Shown: positions 17,054-26,246, counted from the first letter of the stretch. The stretch is DNA of 64,000 bases from Acidobacteriota bacterium (GCA_016716715.1 JADJVE010000006.1:62001-126000), one strand, 5' to 3'. Notes: a model not told the origin generated them from the letters alone. Program-made: numbers and translations.

Positions 17054-18604
17054 ATGGTCGGACGTCGACACGGCTGGCCCGCCCTTCCTCTTCTCGTCCT
17101 TCTCGCCGTCGCGGCGATCGCGGGCCCGCCCGCTGCAGCCGCGACGTTCCCGGCGGACGCGCCGTCGCTCGGCGCGATTCCGGACGCAGCGGCTGGCGGC
17201 CCGGCCGCCTGGGGCGCCGCGCGGAACGTGACGTTCACCGTCAGTGGAATGAGCGGCACGCTGTCCGCCGTGAGCCTCTCGATCAACGCGAGCCACACGT
17301 TCGTGGGCGACCTCGACGTCGTTCTCACGTCGCCCGGGGGCGTGCGATCCCTCGTGATCTTCAGCAGGACGGGCGCCACGGCGGTGGGAAGTTTCGGAGA
17401 CAGCAGCAACCTGAGCGCCGCGAACACGCTCGTGTTCGTGGACACGGCTTCGACGAACTTGTGGACCACGGCCGCGGGGGGGGACACGAATTTCGCGATG
17501 CCGGCCGACAACTATCGAACGACGCTGGCCGGCCCCCAGACGATTCCGGCGGCGGCTACCAGCCTCAACACGGCGTTCGGCGGCCTGACCGCACCCCAGA
17601 CGAACGGCACGTGGACGCTCGCCTTCCGCGACGGCGGATCGGGCGACACGGGCTCCGTGACGGCGGCGTCGCTGACGCTGACGTCCACGATCTCCGTCGC
17701 CAAGCCCGTGGACTTCACGGGTGACGGCAAGTCGGACTTCTCGATCGTCCGCAACACCGGCGGCGGCTCGACCGGAGCCGTCACGTGGTGGACCGGGGAC
17801 GCCGCGTCCGCCGCTTTTTCGACGCAGGTCTGGGGCATCGCGACGGACTTTTTCGTGCCGGGTGACTACGACGGCGACGGCAAGATCGACGTCGCGATCT
17901 GGCGGCCCGGCCCCGCCGGGACCGCCGCTTTCTGGATCCTGCCGAGCTCCACAGGCATCGCCTACTCCGTCCAGTTCGGCCAGACCGGCGACGACCCGAA
18001 GGTCATCGGCGACTACGACGGCGACGGCAAGTGCGACCCGGCCGTCTACCGCGCCGGCGCGACCGCGGGCGCCCAGAGCACGTGGTACTACAAGAGCAGC
18101 CTGACGGGCCTCGTCGTCGCGGTGCCGTGGGGACAGAACGGCGACTTCCCTGCCCCCGGCGACTACGACGGCGACGGCAAGTTCGACTTCGCGATCCAGA
18201 GGAACGGCGGCGGCGGGCAGGCCGTCTTCTGGATCAAGCAGACCACCGCCGGAATCACGAACGTCCCCTTCGGCACCCCGACCGACGTCATCGTCCCGGG
18301 CGACTACGACGGCGACGGCAAGACCGACCTCGCGGTCGTCCGCGGCTCCGGCGGCGGGATCGTGTGGTGGATCCGCCGCAGCTCCGACCTCGTCATCACG
18401 AACCAGACCTTCGGAGCCTCCGCCACGGACTTTCCGACCCAGGGCGACTACGACGGCGACGGCAAGACGGACATCGGCATCTGGCGCCCGAGCGCGACGC
18501 CGGGCCAGACCGCTTTCTGGGTGAACAAGTCCTCAGGCGGCGTCCTCATCCGCCAGTGGGGCCAGAACGGCGACTACCCCGTCGCCAACTTCAACGCGCA
18601 CTGA
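17054..18604 (+). CDS. Secreted P-domain plus FG-GAP beta-propeller protein (paralogue 1)
   Basis: A 516-residue secreted protein. A signal peptide (about 1-28, ending AAAA) is followed by a domain of about 190 residues resembling the proprotein-convertase P/Homo-B fold, with VGDLDVVLTSPGG, ANTLVFVD, and NGTWTLAFRDGGSGDTGSVTAASLTL-type strands. The C-terminal half has six D-x-D/T-G-D-G-K calcium-loop motifs spaced about 48-50 residues apart, an FG-GAP/VCBS-type propeller. The last residues are VANFNAH, so it lacks the PCR..DTR domain found on other secreted proteins here. ATG at 17054 is set by AGGAG 9 bases upstream. Its paralogue follows after 28 bases. Function is probably surface binding or adhesion; no catalytic motif is seen. 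Confidence 0.85.
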   Translation: MVGRRHGWPALPLLVLLAVAAIAGPPAAAATFPADAPSLGAIPDAAAGGPAAWGAARNVTFTVSGMSGTLSAVSLSINASHTFVGDLDVVLTSPGGVRSLVIFSRTGATAVGSFGDSSNLSAANTLVFVDTASTNLWTTAAGGDTNFAMPADNYRTTLAGPQTIPAAATSLNTAFGGLTAPQTNGTWTLAFRDGGSGDTGSVTAASLTLTSTISVAKPVDFTGDGKSDFSIVRNTGGGSTGAVTWWTGDAASAAFSTQVWGIATDFFVPGDYDGDGKIDVAIWRPGPAGTAAFWILPSSTGIAYSVQFGQTGDDPKVIGDYDGDGKCDPAVYRAGATAGAQSTWYYKSSLTGLVVAVPWGQNGDFPAPGDYDGDGKFDFAIQRNGGGGQAVFWIKQTTAGITNVPFGTPTDVIVPGDYDGDGKTDLAVVRGSGGGIVWWIRRSSDLVITNQTFGASATDFPTQGDYDGDGKTDIGIWRPSATPGQTAFWVNKSSGGVLIRQWGQNGDYPVANFNAH

Positions 18605-20065
18605 TTCGACCAGCGACTGAAGGAGCCATCGAATGTTCAAGAACCTCAAACGAACGCTTCTCTCACTGGCGGTCCTCCTCGCCGTCTTCGGGGTCGCCCG
18701 GCCTGCGACCTCCGCGACGTTCCCGGCGAATGCGCCGTCGCTCGGCGCGATCCCGGATGGCACTGCAGGGACCCCGCCCGCCTACGGTGCCGCGCGAGAC
18801 GTCACGTTCACGGTCAGCGGAATGATCGGTTCGCCCACAGCGTTGAGCGTCTCGCTCAACGCGACCCACACGTGGCTCGGCGACCTCGAGGTGACGCTCA
18901 TCGCCCCGAACGGCGCGAACCTGCTCCTGTTCGCACGGACCGGCGCGACGACGGCTACCGGCGTCGGCGACAGCAGCGACCTCGCCGGCGCGAACACGCT
19001 CGTGTTCGTGGATACGGCCACCACGAACTGGTGGACCGCGGCTGCGACGGCGACTGCGGCGGTCGCCATGCCGGCCGACAACTACCGAACGACCGCGGCG
19101 GGCGGGGCCGGGCAAGTGAACCCGGCGCCCGTCACGAGCCTGAACACGGCCTTCGCGGGCGTTTCCAACGTGAACGGCACGTGGACGCTCCGGTTCCGCG
19201 ACGGCGCCTCTTCGGATACAGGTTCCGTGACGGCGGCGTCGCTGACGCTCACGACGGGCATCGGGCACGCGAAGCACGTCGACTTCACGGGTGACGGCAG
19301 GTCGGACTTCGCGATCGTCCGGCCCACGGGAGGCGCGGGTACGTGGTGGATCGGGGACGCCGCGTCGTCCTCGTTCACGACGCTGGTCTTCGGGGCTACG
19401 GCGACCGACTTCTTCGTTCCCGCCGACTACGACGGCGACGGCAAGGTCGACGCCGCGATCTGGCGGCCCGGCCCCGCCGGAACCGCGGCCTTCTGGATCC
19501 TGCCGAGCTCCACCGGCATCGCCTATTCCGTGCAGTTCGGACAGACCAACGACGAAGCGACCGTCGTCGCCGACTACGACGGCGACGGCAAGGCCGACCC
19601 GGCCGTCTACCGCCCCGGCGCGACCGTAGGCGCTCAGAGCACCTGGTACTACAAGAGCAGCCTCACCGGACTCGTCGTCGCGGTGCCGTGGGGCGTGAAC
19701 GGCGACTTCCCCGTCCCGGGCGACTACGACGGCGACGGCAAGGCCGACTTTGCGGTCCAGCGCGACGTCGTCGGGCAGGGGGTCTTCTGGATCAAGCAGA
19801 GCACGGCCGGCGTCGTGAGCGTGGCCTGGGGCCTCGGGTCGGACTTCACCGTCCCCGGCGACTACGACGGCGACGGCAAGACGGACGTCGCCGTCTCCCG
19901 GACCGTCTCGGGCGCGAGGCAATACTGGATTCGCCGCAGCTCGGATCTCGGGACGACTTTCCAGAACTGGGGCATCACGGGTGACCTCCGCGTCCCGGGC
20001 GACTACGACGGCGACGGCAAGACCGACTTCGCGATCTGGCGCCCCAGCGCGACGCCGGGCCAGAC
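17700..20065 (+). repeat. In-frame FG-GAP coding repeats across two paralogous genes
   Basis: A near-invariant stretch encoding GDYDGDGK recurs about every 140-150 bases, near 17860, 18010, 18160, 18300 and 18446 in the first gene and near 19427, 19574, 19721, 19856 and 19998 in the second, with a degenerate DFTGDG copy at the start of each array. The flanking W-rich strands are also similar at DNA level. The repeats keep frame and code for beta-propeller blades, so this is protein repetition, not a CRISPR array or a mobile element. Such DNA is prone to unequal recombination. Confidence 0.9.
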
Positions 20066-20168
20066 CGCGTTCTGGGTAAATCTGTCTACCGGCGGTGTCC
20101 TCATCCGCCAGTGGGGACAGGGGGGAGTGTCGTCCGACTACCCCGTAGCCGCCTGGATCGTGCACTGA
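18633..20168 (+). CDS. Secreted P-domain plus FG-GAP beta-propeller protein (paralogue 2)
   Basis: A 511-residue paralogue of the preceding gene with the same order: signal peptide (about 1-28), a P/Homo-B-like domain (LGDLEVTLIAPNG, NGTWTLRFRDGASSDTGSVTA), then six D-x-D-G-D-G-K loops. The propeller blades are visibly more alike between the two proteins than the P-like domains, for example FWILPSSTGIAYSVQFGQT in both, which suggests gene conversion or stronger constraint on the repeats. The start is ATG at 18633 with GGAG 8 bases upstream. A strong intrinsic terminator follows directly, so the two genes form one unit. Confidence 0.85.
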   Translation: MFKNLKRTLLSLAVLLAVFGVARPATSATFPANAPSLGAIPDGTAGTPPAYGAARDVTFTVSGMIGSPTALSVSLNATHTWLGDLEVTLIAPNGANLLLFARTGATTATGVGDSSDLAGANTLVFVDTATTNWWTAAATATAAVAMPADNYRTTAAGGAGQVNPAPVTSLNTAFAGVSNVNGTWTLRFRDGASSDTGSVTAASLTLTTGIGHAKHVDFTGDGRSDFAIVRPTGGAGTWWIGDAASSSFTTLVFGATATDFFVPADYDGDGKVDAAIWRPGPAGTAAFWILPSSTGIAYSVQFGQTNDEATVVADYDGDGKADPAVYRPGATVGAQSTWYYKSSLTGLVVAVPWGVNGDFPVPGDYDGDGKADFAVQRDVVGQGVFWIKQSTAGVVSVAWGLGSDFTVPGDYDGDGKTDVAVSRTVSGARQYWIRRSSDLGTTFQNWGITGDLRVPGDYDGDGKTDFAIWRPSATPGQTAFWVNLSTGGVLIRQWGQGGVSSDYPVAAWIVH

Positions 20169-20174
20169 CGACCC

Positions 20175-20213
20175 GGGGGGCGGCGCCAGCGCGCCGCCCC
20201 CCTTCTTCTTTCC
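20175..20213 (+). terminator. Strong Rho-independent terminator after the FG-GAP gene pair
   Basis: A perfect 11-bp stem, GGGGGGCGGCG at 20175-20185 pairing with CGCCGCCCCCC at 20192-20202, has a 6-base loop and is followed by TTCTTCTTTCC. It lies 6 bases after the stop at 20168 and ends the secreted-protein unit before the methyltransferase pair. Confidence 0.85.
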
Positions 20214-20223
20214 TACCGGCTGT

Positions 20224-20229
20224 TACTCT
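20224..20229 (+). promoter_or_regulatory. Candidate -10 box (TACTCT) before a methyltransferase gene
   Basis: TACTCT ends 6 bases before the GTG at 20236 and just after the terminator tail, so a new transcript must start here or further downstream. No Shine-Dalgarno sequence and no -35 element were found; this fits the leaderless pattern. Confidence 0.45.
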
Positions 20230-20235
20230 CGCGCC

Positions 20236-20934
20236 GTGACGCGCGCGAACATCCGGGAGACCCCCGCTCCCGAGAGCGGCCTCGTTCAGCGGCTGGAGTT
20301 CCTCGACGGGATCTGCCGGGATCGGTCCGTCCTCCACTTCGGCTGCACGAACTGGCCGTACACGCAGACGATGCTCGACGCGGGCGGCCTGCTCCACGTG
20401 CGGCTCGCGAAGACCGCCAGCGATCTCTGGGGCCTCGATTCCGACCCGGACGGGCTGCGCGCGCTGGAGGCGGCGGGCGTTCCGAATCTCGTCCGGGGCG
20501 ACGCCGAGGCGCTCGGCGCGTGTTCGCTCGACCGCACGTTCGACGTCGTCCTCGCCGGCGAGATCCTCGAGCATCTCTCCAACCCCGGCCTGTTTCTCCG
20601 CGGCGTGCGCCGCTTCCTTGCGCCCGACGGTCGCCTCGTCCTCACGACCGTCAACGCGTACTGCGGCGTCCGCTTCGCGCAGTACTTCTTCCGCGGGCGA
20701 GGCGGCGCGGCCGAGCCCGTCCATCCCGACCACGTGGCGTACTACTCGTACCGGACGCTCACGCACCTCCTCGAGAGAGAGGGGTACGTCGTCGAGTCGT
20801 TCCGCTTCTACGACCTCGGCGACGAGCACGTCCCGTTCGTTCCGCGGCGGATCCTCGTCGCGAACCGGTTCTTCTCGCGCCTTGCGCCCTGGACGGCCGA
20901 CGGCGTGGTCGCCGTGTGCAAGGCGGGCCCGTGA
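20236..20934 (+). CDS. Class I SAM-dependent methyltransferase
   Basis: A 232-residue methyltransferase with the UbiE/Coq3-type core: motif I VLHFGCTNW near residue 35 (HFGC in place of the common D-x-G-x-G), an acidic residue at the end of strand 2 (GLDSDPDG), LVRGDAEAL, FDVVLAGEILEHLSNPGLFL for motif IV, and a strand with RLVLTTVNA. It would methylate a sugar or a lipid-linked glycan intermediate, judging only by the surrounding glycan genes. Its stop overlaps the FkbM gene start (GTGA), so the two are co-translated. The GTG start has a TACTCT box 6 bases upstream. Confidence 0.8.
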   Translation: MTRANIRETPAPESGLVQRLEFLDGICRDRSVLHFGCTNWPYTQTMLDAGGLLHVRLAKTASDLWGLDSDPDGLRALEAAGVPNLVRGDAEALGACSLDRTFDVVLAGEILEHLSNPGLFLRGVRRFLAPDGRLVLTTVNAYCGVRFAQYFFRGRGGAAEPVHPDHVAYYSYRTLTHLLEREGYVVESFRFYDLGDEHVPFVPRRILVANRFFSRLAPWTADGVVAVCKAGP

Positions 20935-21839
20935 GCATCCCGCTGCTCGCGCGGGCCGCGCGCGCCTACACGTTCCACACGCCGATACGCAGGGGCCGGC
21001 ACCGGATCGCGGACCTCGCGCTCGCGCTCTGGCGCGATCTCCCGGATTCTCTCGAGATCCTCACGCGGGCCGGCGACCGTCTCGTCGTCGACCCGCGTTC
21101 GACGATGTGGCGCTACGCGTACTTTCACGGCGAGTACGAGCCCGCGCTCACGCGTCTCGTGACGCGCGTCGTCCGCCGCGGGGATACCTGCCTCGACATC
21201 GGGGCGAACGTCGGCTGGTACACGGTGCTGTTCCGGCGGCTCGTCGGGCCGTCCGGCGCCGTCCACGCGTTCGAGCCCAACCCGCCGATTTTTTCGCGGC
21301 TGCGTGCCAACGTCGATCTCGCCGGGTCTCCATCGAACGTCCATCTGCATGCGACGGCCCTCGGGCGCGAACCGGGAACGGCCGATCTCCATGTCTTCGC
21401 GGGAATTGCGGACGGGCACGCGTCGCTCTCCAATCAGGGTCGAAGCGACTTCGCAACCGTCGCCTGTCCGGTCCGCCGGTTGGGCGACGTCCTCGACGAG
21501 GTCCGCGCCGGCACGATCTCCTTCGTGAAGATGGACGTCGAGGGCGCGGAACTCGGCGTCCTCGAGGGAGCGGGCCGCCTGCTCTCGCAGAGCGTCCCTC
21601 CCGTCTGGCTCGTCGAGATGGCGCGCGCCACCAGCAGAACGTTCGGGTACGGCCCGGACGCTCTCGTCGACTTCCTGCGTTCGTCCGCGAGCTACAGGTT
21701 CTTCGCCGTCGACGAGGCAGCGGGCCGGCTGGACGAGATTCAGGGCTTCGCCCGGGACGAAATCGGCGCGAACGTCCTGTGCGTGCCGGCCGCCCGGACG
21801 GATCTCGTCAGCGCGCTGCGAGACGGTGCGCGGGTCTAG
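20931..21839 (+). CDS. FkbM-family methyltransferase
   Basis: A 302-residue FkbM-type O-methyltransferase. Motif I is DTCLDIGANVGWYTVLF, followed by AVHAFEPNP with the acidic residue that binds the SAM ribose, and the family signature VKMDVEGAELGVLEGA near residue 200. FkbM members methylate hydroxyls of sugars and other secondary metabolites; capping of a glycan is plausible here. GTG at 20931 overlaps the previous stop as GTGA. The stop interlocks with the convergent gene in CTAG at 21836-21839. Confidence 0.88.
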   Translation: MSIPLLARAARAYTFHTPIRRGRHRIADLALALWRDLPDSLEILTRAGDRLVVDPRSTMWRYAYFHGEYEPALTRLVTRVVRRGDTCLDIGANVGWYTVLFRRLVGPSGAVHAFEPNPPIFSRLRANVDLAGSPSNVHLHATALGREPGTADLHVFAGIADGHASLSNQGRSDFATVACPVRRLGDVLDEVRAGTISFVKMDVEGAELGVLEGAGRLLSQSVPPVWLVEMARATSRTFGYGPDALVDFLRSSASYRFFAVDEAAGRLDEIQGFARDEIGANVLCVPAARTDLVSALRDGARV

Positions 21840-22639
21840 CGGGGAAACACGCCCCGGAGCGCCGCCTTGATGCGTCTCAGGACCCGGAAGACCGGGCGGT
21901 TGTAGAAACGGCGATAGTGGTCGTTCGCCCGCAGCGATGCGAGGTACCCGGTGTGATTCTGGACGAGAAGCCGCGTGACCGCCGGTGACCGGTGCACCGG
22001 AACGTCACCGAGCTCGATCACGAAGACCGTGTCCGGCAGGTGGTAGGCGACGAAGGGCGTCCCGCCACGACCGAGTTCCTCGACGACCTCGAAGAGGCCG
22101 TTGTAGACGACCGGCGCGTCGTGAAACGCGAGAACGCCTGAGCCCGCGAGGACTCTCATGCAGAACGCCGCGTCGCTTCGCACGGCCCGGTCCGTGTGCT
22201 CGCCGTCCACGAAGCAGAGCGCCGGCTTCGGAAGAACCGCCGCCGGGTCGACGTCGCGCGCATCCGCGTCCCAGCACCGGACCTTCGCCACTCCTCGGGG
22301 CGAAAGCCCCCCAAGAAGCGACAGCATGTGAGCCGTCGAGTTCGCTGGATAGTCGTAAACCGGCCCGCGCTCGTCCGGCTGGCTGAGCGGTCGCCGGTCT
22401 ATCGAGAAGACGTTCGTGCAGAAATCGTCGGGCAGGAACGGCTGGATCGTCCCGCCGAGGTGCGAGCCGATCTCGAGATATGCGTACGGCCCCCGGCTCC
22501 GCACGGCCTCCTGGAGCGCGAGCAGGGACCGGCGGTCGTTCTCCGAGGTCTGGCTCGGGATGCCCTCGAATAGAGAGAGATCCAGGCGCGCGAGACGCCC
22601 GGCAAAGACGCCGGAAAAGTCAGTCTCGTGCGCGGTCAT
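21836..22639 (-). CDS. Methyltransf_24-type class I SAM methyltransferase
   Basis: A 267-residue methyltransferase. YAYLEIGSHLGGTIQPFL is motif I, and ALCFVDGEHTDRAVRSDAAF is the V-D-G-x-H signature of the Methyltransf_24/CmcI-like group, in which the Asp/His pair can bind a metal. GVLAFHDAPVVYNGLFEVVEEL follows. The basic C-terminus (NRPVFRVLRRIKAALRGVF) may touch the membrane surface. It starts at ATG 22639, overlapping the end of the flippase gene by 20 bases, and is the last gene of the 26233-to-21836 run. Its target is probably a sugar hydroxyl of the glycan. Confidence 0.75.
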   Translation of the reverse strand: MTAHETDFSGVFAGRLARLDLSLFEGIPSQTSENDRRSLLALQEAVRSRGPYAYLEIGSHLGGTIQPFLPDDFCTNVFSIDRRPLSQPDERGPVYDYPANSTAHMLSLLGGLSPRGVAKVRCWDADARDVDPAAVLPKPALCFVDGEHTDRAVRSDAAFCMRVLAGSGVLAFHDAPVVYNGLFEVVEELGRGGTPFVAYHLPDTVFVIELGDVPVHRSPAVTRLLVQNHTGYLASLRANDHYRRFYNRPVFRVLRRIKAALRGVFPR

Positions 22640-24089
22640 GGGGGGCGAGGATAGCGGATGCGCGCCAGGCTGCCGCGGCCAGGAGGCCGCAGGCCGCAAG
22701 TCCGGCCGCGAGCCCCCAGGCGCCGCCCCCACACAGGGGCGGGAGCAGGCGCGCCGCTCCGGCGGCTGCGCCCCCGAAGGCGGTCGCGAGTCCCCCGACG
22801 GAGATCCAGAGCCGCGTCCGCGGCCCTCCGAACAGCTTCCGCTCGACGAGTGCGACGTAAACCGGCGCCAGTACGAGCAGTGTCAATCGCCCGAACGCGG
22901 CGCCGGTGATTCCCCAGCTCGGGATCGCCAGGAGCCCGACCGCAACGCCGGAAACCAGCCACACGATTCCGAAGGCCGCATTCCACGCCGGGAATCCGCC
23001 TGCCTCGAAGAACTCCCACGGGACGATCAGAAGCGCGAGAAGGCCGAAAGACACCGCGAGGACGCCGAGCGCATCGCCCGCCGCGGCCGCGAACACGGGC
23101 CCCATCCACAGCGACAGGATTTCGACGCGGAGCGACACGAGCGACACGACGACGACGGCGAGCGGCGGGACGAGCGTCCGGACCGCCTTCGAGTAGAGGA
23201 GCGCGAGGCCGTTCGCGTTTCCCGCGTTCCGCGCGGCGGACGCCGCAGGAAGGATCCCGCGGGCCATGTACGTGACACCCGCGTGGAGCTGGAGCGCGAG
23301 CGTCATGGAGACGGCGTAGAACGCGACGGCCTCGAGGCCGAGCGTCCGCCCGAGCCACCAGCGCTCGAAGAGGAGCTGGAGATACCCGGACAGCTGGTAG
23401 ACGAACACGGCGCCGCCGAAGACAGCGAAGCCCGCGAGCGGCCGCGCCTCGGCGCCGCGCAGCGCGGCGCCGACGGGGAACGAGCGCCGCGCGCGCAGGA
23501 GGACGAACCCGGCGGCGAGCACGTTCGCGGCCGCCGCCCAGAGGACGAGAGCGACGGGGCCTGCGCCGAGCTGCGCGAGCGCGGCGTTCCCTCCGAGCTG
23601 CAGGACGGCGAAGAGGAGAAGCGCCGACGTGTAGTCGCCGAACCGGAGCGAAGCCAGCGGAAGGGCGGCGACGACCTGAAACAGGGCGCCCGCGCCGAAG
23701 GCCAGCGCGACGGCGGCCGCCGCGGACGCCCAGCCCGCCCGGGCGGCGCCGGAGGCCGAGACGGACGACCACGCCGCCGCGACGAGAAGCCCGGCCAGGA
23801 GTCCGCCCGCCGCGCCGACCCGAACCGTCAGCCGGAGGGCCGTGCCAAACCACGCCGCCGCGTCCTCCGGGCTCGCGCACCCGGATGCGCGCTGAATGAA
23901 GAAGCGGCCGATGCCGCTCGTGAACGTGACCGCCAGGAACCCGGTCAGGAAGGAGTAGAGCCCGAAGCCGGCCGTTCCGAGTCCGCGCACGACGACGGGA
24001 GTGACGACGATCGCGAGGCACGTCGGGACGATCCACGCGGCCGCTCCGAGGAGGACGGACGCCCGCAGCCGCGGCTTTTCGGCGCTCAC
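22620..24089 (-). CDS. Wzx-like polysaccharide flippase (MOP superfamily)
   Basis: A 489-residue protein of about 12-14 membrane helices with short loops. The start, ASVLLGAAAWIVPTCLAIVVTPVVVRGLGTAGFGLYSFLTG, matches the N-terminal repeat of Wzx/RfbX proteins, which carry G-x-x-x-x-G-L/Y motifs after helix 2; WWLGRTLGLEAVAFYAVSMTLAL marks the start of the second half. It would flip Und-PP-linked repeat units to the periplasm. GTG at 24089 overlaps the upstream stop (GTGA). With the Wzy-like gene at 15420 and Wzz-like gene at 7768 it completes a Wzx/Wzy pathway spread over 20 kb. Confidence 0.82.
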   Translation of the reverse strand: MSAEKPRLRASVLLGAAAWIVPTCLAIVVTPVVVRGLGTAGFGLYSFLTGFLAVTFTSGIGRFFIQRASGCASPEDAAAWFGTALRLTVRVGAAGGLLAGLLVAAAWSSVSASGAARAGWASAAAAVALAFGAGALFQVVAALPLASLRFGDYTSALLLFAVLQLGGNAALAQLGAGPVALVLWAAAANVLAAGFVLLRARRSFPVGAALRGAEARPLAGFAVFGGAVFVYQLSGYLQLLFERWWLGRTLGLEAVAFYAVSMTLALQLHAGVTYMARGILPAASAARNAGNANGLALLYSKAVRTLVPPLAVVVVSLVSLRVEILSLWMGPVFAAAAGDALGVLAVSFGLLALLIVPWEFFEAGGFPAWNAAFGIVWLVSGVAVGLLAIPSWGITGAAFGRLTLLVLAPVYVALVERKLFGGPRTRLWISVGGLATAFGGAAAGAARLLPPLCGGGAWGLAAGLAACGLLAAAAWRASAILAPHDRARD

Positions 24090-26233
24090 GGCGTGAGCGC
24101 CTCGTCGTACGCCCGCAGCGTGGCAAGAACGGATGAGTCGGACGCGAAGCGTCTCCATGCGGACCACCGGGCCTCGGCGCCGAGCGCCGCGCGGAGATCC
24201 GCGTCGCGGGTCAGCGTCTCCAGCGCATCCGCGAGAAGCTCGGGCCGGCGCGGCGGCACGAGCCGCCCGCTACGCTGGTCCGCGATCGCCTCCGGGATGC
24301 CGTTCACGCTCGTCGAGACGCACGCGAGCCCGAGGCACATGGCCTCGGCGAGCGCGAGCGGGAGGCCTTCCTCGTGGCTCGGAAGCGCGAACACGTCGGC
24401 CAGCCGCAGGAGAACGAGTGCATCGAGGCGGTGCGGACCGAAATCCGCCGGCGTCAGGATGCGGAAATGCGCCCCGAGCCCGAATGTCTCGACACGCTGC
24501 GCGACGTCGGCGGCCGGTGCCCTGTTCGCGAGCCACACGAAGCTCGCATCCGTGCCGCGCGCCCCGAGGAGCCGGGCCGCCTCGAGGAGGTCCCAGCACC
24601 CCTTGCGCTCGAGGAACTGGCCGACCGCGAAGACGCGGCACGGAGAAGCCGGAAGGTCGAGCCTGGCCGCGAGCGCCTCCCGATCGAGGGGCGCGGCAAG
24701 GGCCGCCACGATCTCGCCGGCGTCCGTGTTGCCGTACGAAACTGGCACGCGCGCGAGCTCGCGCGGCGCGAGCGCCCGCGCGAGGCTGCGCTTCGCGTCG
24801 ACGTTCGTCGCGACGAGGCGCAGGCGCGGCGAGCGCGCGAGGACGTTCACCGCGAGAGCCGAGAGGCGCGTGCGGAGGCTCCACGGCGGGCGAACCGCCG
24901 TGTGCGTGGTGAAGAACACGCGGCGAAACCGCGTGACGGCGAAGAAAAGGCCCGCGGCGACGAACGGGCTTACGTCAACGTGGAGGATCGCGCCGCGAAA
25001 CCGCGGCGCGAGAAGACGCGAGGCAAGCGCCGCGTCGGTGCGCAACCTCACGAAACGCCGGTGAAGCTTGCCCGCAAGACCTGCGGACGGGCTCGAGTCG
25101 TACGCCGCGGGGAACTCCTCAACGGACGCGCCTGCCTCCTCGAGATACGCAAGAAGCACCGGGTCGGTCCCTTCGGGTACGAGCGCGACGGTCTCGAACC
25201 GGCCGCGCACGCGCTTCATCAGGTTCACGAAGTAGATCTGGACGCCGCCCCAGTCGAGGTAGGGCCATGCGTAGACGACGAGCGGGCGCGACGAGGCGGC
25301 GGGGTACGGCGCCGGGCCGACCTGGTCGCGCAGGGCGCCGCCGTCTTCGAGCGGAGGGAAGGACGTGGACAGGCGCAGCCCCCGCAACGCGAGGCGCGCG
25401 ACGAAGACGGCCGTCGCGGCAATCCCCTGGACCCGCGTCGGCGCGACGCGCCAGTTCGTGAACGCCCGTGTCCGGAGGTTGTGCTGGCTCGTGCGATCGC
25501 CGATCAGATGCCGCCAGACATCTCCGAGCGGCAGCGCGCCGAGACTCGGATATCTGCGGCCGGGCTCGCAGGTCACCCGCGCGTCCGGGTCGATGAGCAG
25601 GCGCCAGCCCGCGCGCTTCATGCGCGGCGTCAACTCTGCGTCCCCGTGGTGGGGCAGGCGCCGCTCGTCCATCAGTCCGCACTCGCGGAGCGAATCCGCC
25701 GGAAAGAGCACGCAGTTCCCGACGATGATCTCCACGTCGAAGGGCTCGGGCGGCACCGTCTCGACGGACTGCTGGAGCCAGTGCCGCCAGCCGCCCTGAC
25801 CGACGCTCCAGCGTGCGCCGACCTGGAAGACGCGCTGCCCTTCGCCCGCGAGAAACAGCAGCGCCCCGACGACGGAGCGCGGATTCCGTTCCGCGGTGCG
25901 GACCATGCTGGCGAGGAAGCCGCGGTCGGGCACGGTGTCGTCGTTCATCGCGAGGACGTAGTCCGGATCGCGCGCGAGCGCCGCGGCGATGCCCCGGTTC
26001 GTCCCGGCCGTATACCAGAGGTTTCCGTCGCCGCTGACGATCTCGACATCCGGGAACTCGCTTCGGATCGCGTCGGCAGTGCCGTCGGTGGACCCGTCGT
26101 CGACGATGACGGCGGCGAGATCCACCCCCGCGCGTTCCAGGGAGGCCAGTGCATGCAGCCACCGAAGTGTCGTTTCCCGCCGGTTGTGGACGGGCGCGAC
26201 GGCCACGACACGCACGGGCCGTGCCCCGCTCAT
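24086..26233 (-). CDS. Bifunctional GT2-GT4 fusion glycosyltransferase
   Basis: A 715-residue fusion. The N-terminal GT-A, family-2 domain (about 1-260) has VVAVAPVHNRRE, VIVDDGSTDGTAD, and MNDDTVPD as the D-x-D-like metal site, then HHGDAELTPRMKRAGW. The C-terminal GT-B, family-4 domain (about 335-715) has WGGVQIYFVNLMKRV, FAVGQFLERKGCWDLLEA and an E-x7-E in SHEEGLPLALAEAMCLG. It would add two sugars in sequence. I chose ATG at 26233, which gives MSGARPVRVVAVAP and has a TAGCAT box 7 bases upstream; ATGs at 26278 and 26287 are alternatives. It is the first gene of the flippase/methyltransferase run. Confidence 0.85.
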   Translation of the reverse strand: MSGARPVRVVAVAPVHNRRETTLRWLHALASLERAGVDLAAVIVDDGSTDGTADAIRSEFPDVEIVSGDGNLWYTAGTNRGIAAALARDPDYVLAMNDDTVPDRGFLASMVRTAERNPRSVVGALLFLAGEGQRVFQVGARWSVGQGGWRHWLQQSVETVPPEPFDVEIIVGNCVLFPADSLRECGLMDERRLPHHGDAELTPRMKRAGWRLLIDPDARVTCEPGRRYPSLGALPLGDVWRHLIGDRTSQHNLRTRAFTNWRVAPTRVQGIAATAVFVARLALRGLRLSTSFPPLEDGGALRDQVGPAPYPAASSRPLVVYAWPYLDWGGVQIYFVNLMKRVRGRFETVALVPEGTDPVLLAYLEEAGASVEEFPAAYDSSPSAGLAGKLHRRFVRLRTDAALASRLLAPRFRGAILHVDVSPFVAAGLFFAVTRFRRVFFTTHTAVRPPWSLRTRLSALAVNVLARSPRLRLVATNVDAKRSLARALAPRELARVPVSYGNTDAGEIVAALAAPLDREALAARLDLPASPCRVFAVGQFLERKGCWDLLEAARLLGARGTDASFVWLANRAPAADVAQRVETFGLGAHFRILTPADFGPHRLDALVLLRLADVFALPSHEEGLPLALAEAMCLGLACVSTSVNGIPEAIADQRSGRLVPPRRPELLADALETLTRDADLRAALGAEARWSAWRRFASDSSVLATLRAYDEALTP

Positions 26234-26240
26234 GTCGATG

Positions 26241-26246
26241 ATGCTA
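26241..26246 (-). promoter_or_regulatory. Candidate -10 box (TAGCAT) before the GT2-GT4 gene
   Basis: TAGCAT on the minus strand lies 7 bases before the ATG at 26233; no ribosome site is seen. It supports the 26233 start over the upstream ATGs. Confidence 0.4.

Noticed and set aside
17700..20065. Regularly spaced repeats that could suggest a CRISPR array
   Set aside because: Repeats stay in frame, encode calcium-binding loops and the spacers are homologous propeller strands; no cas genes are near.
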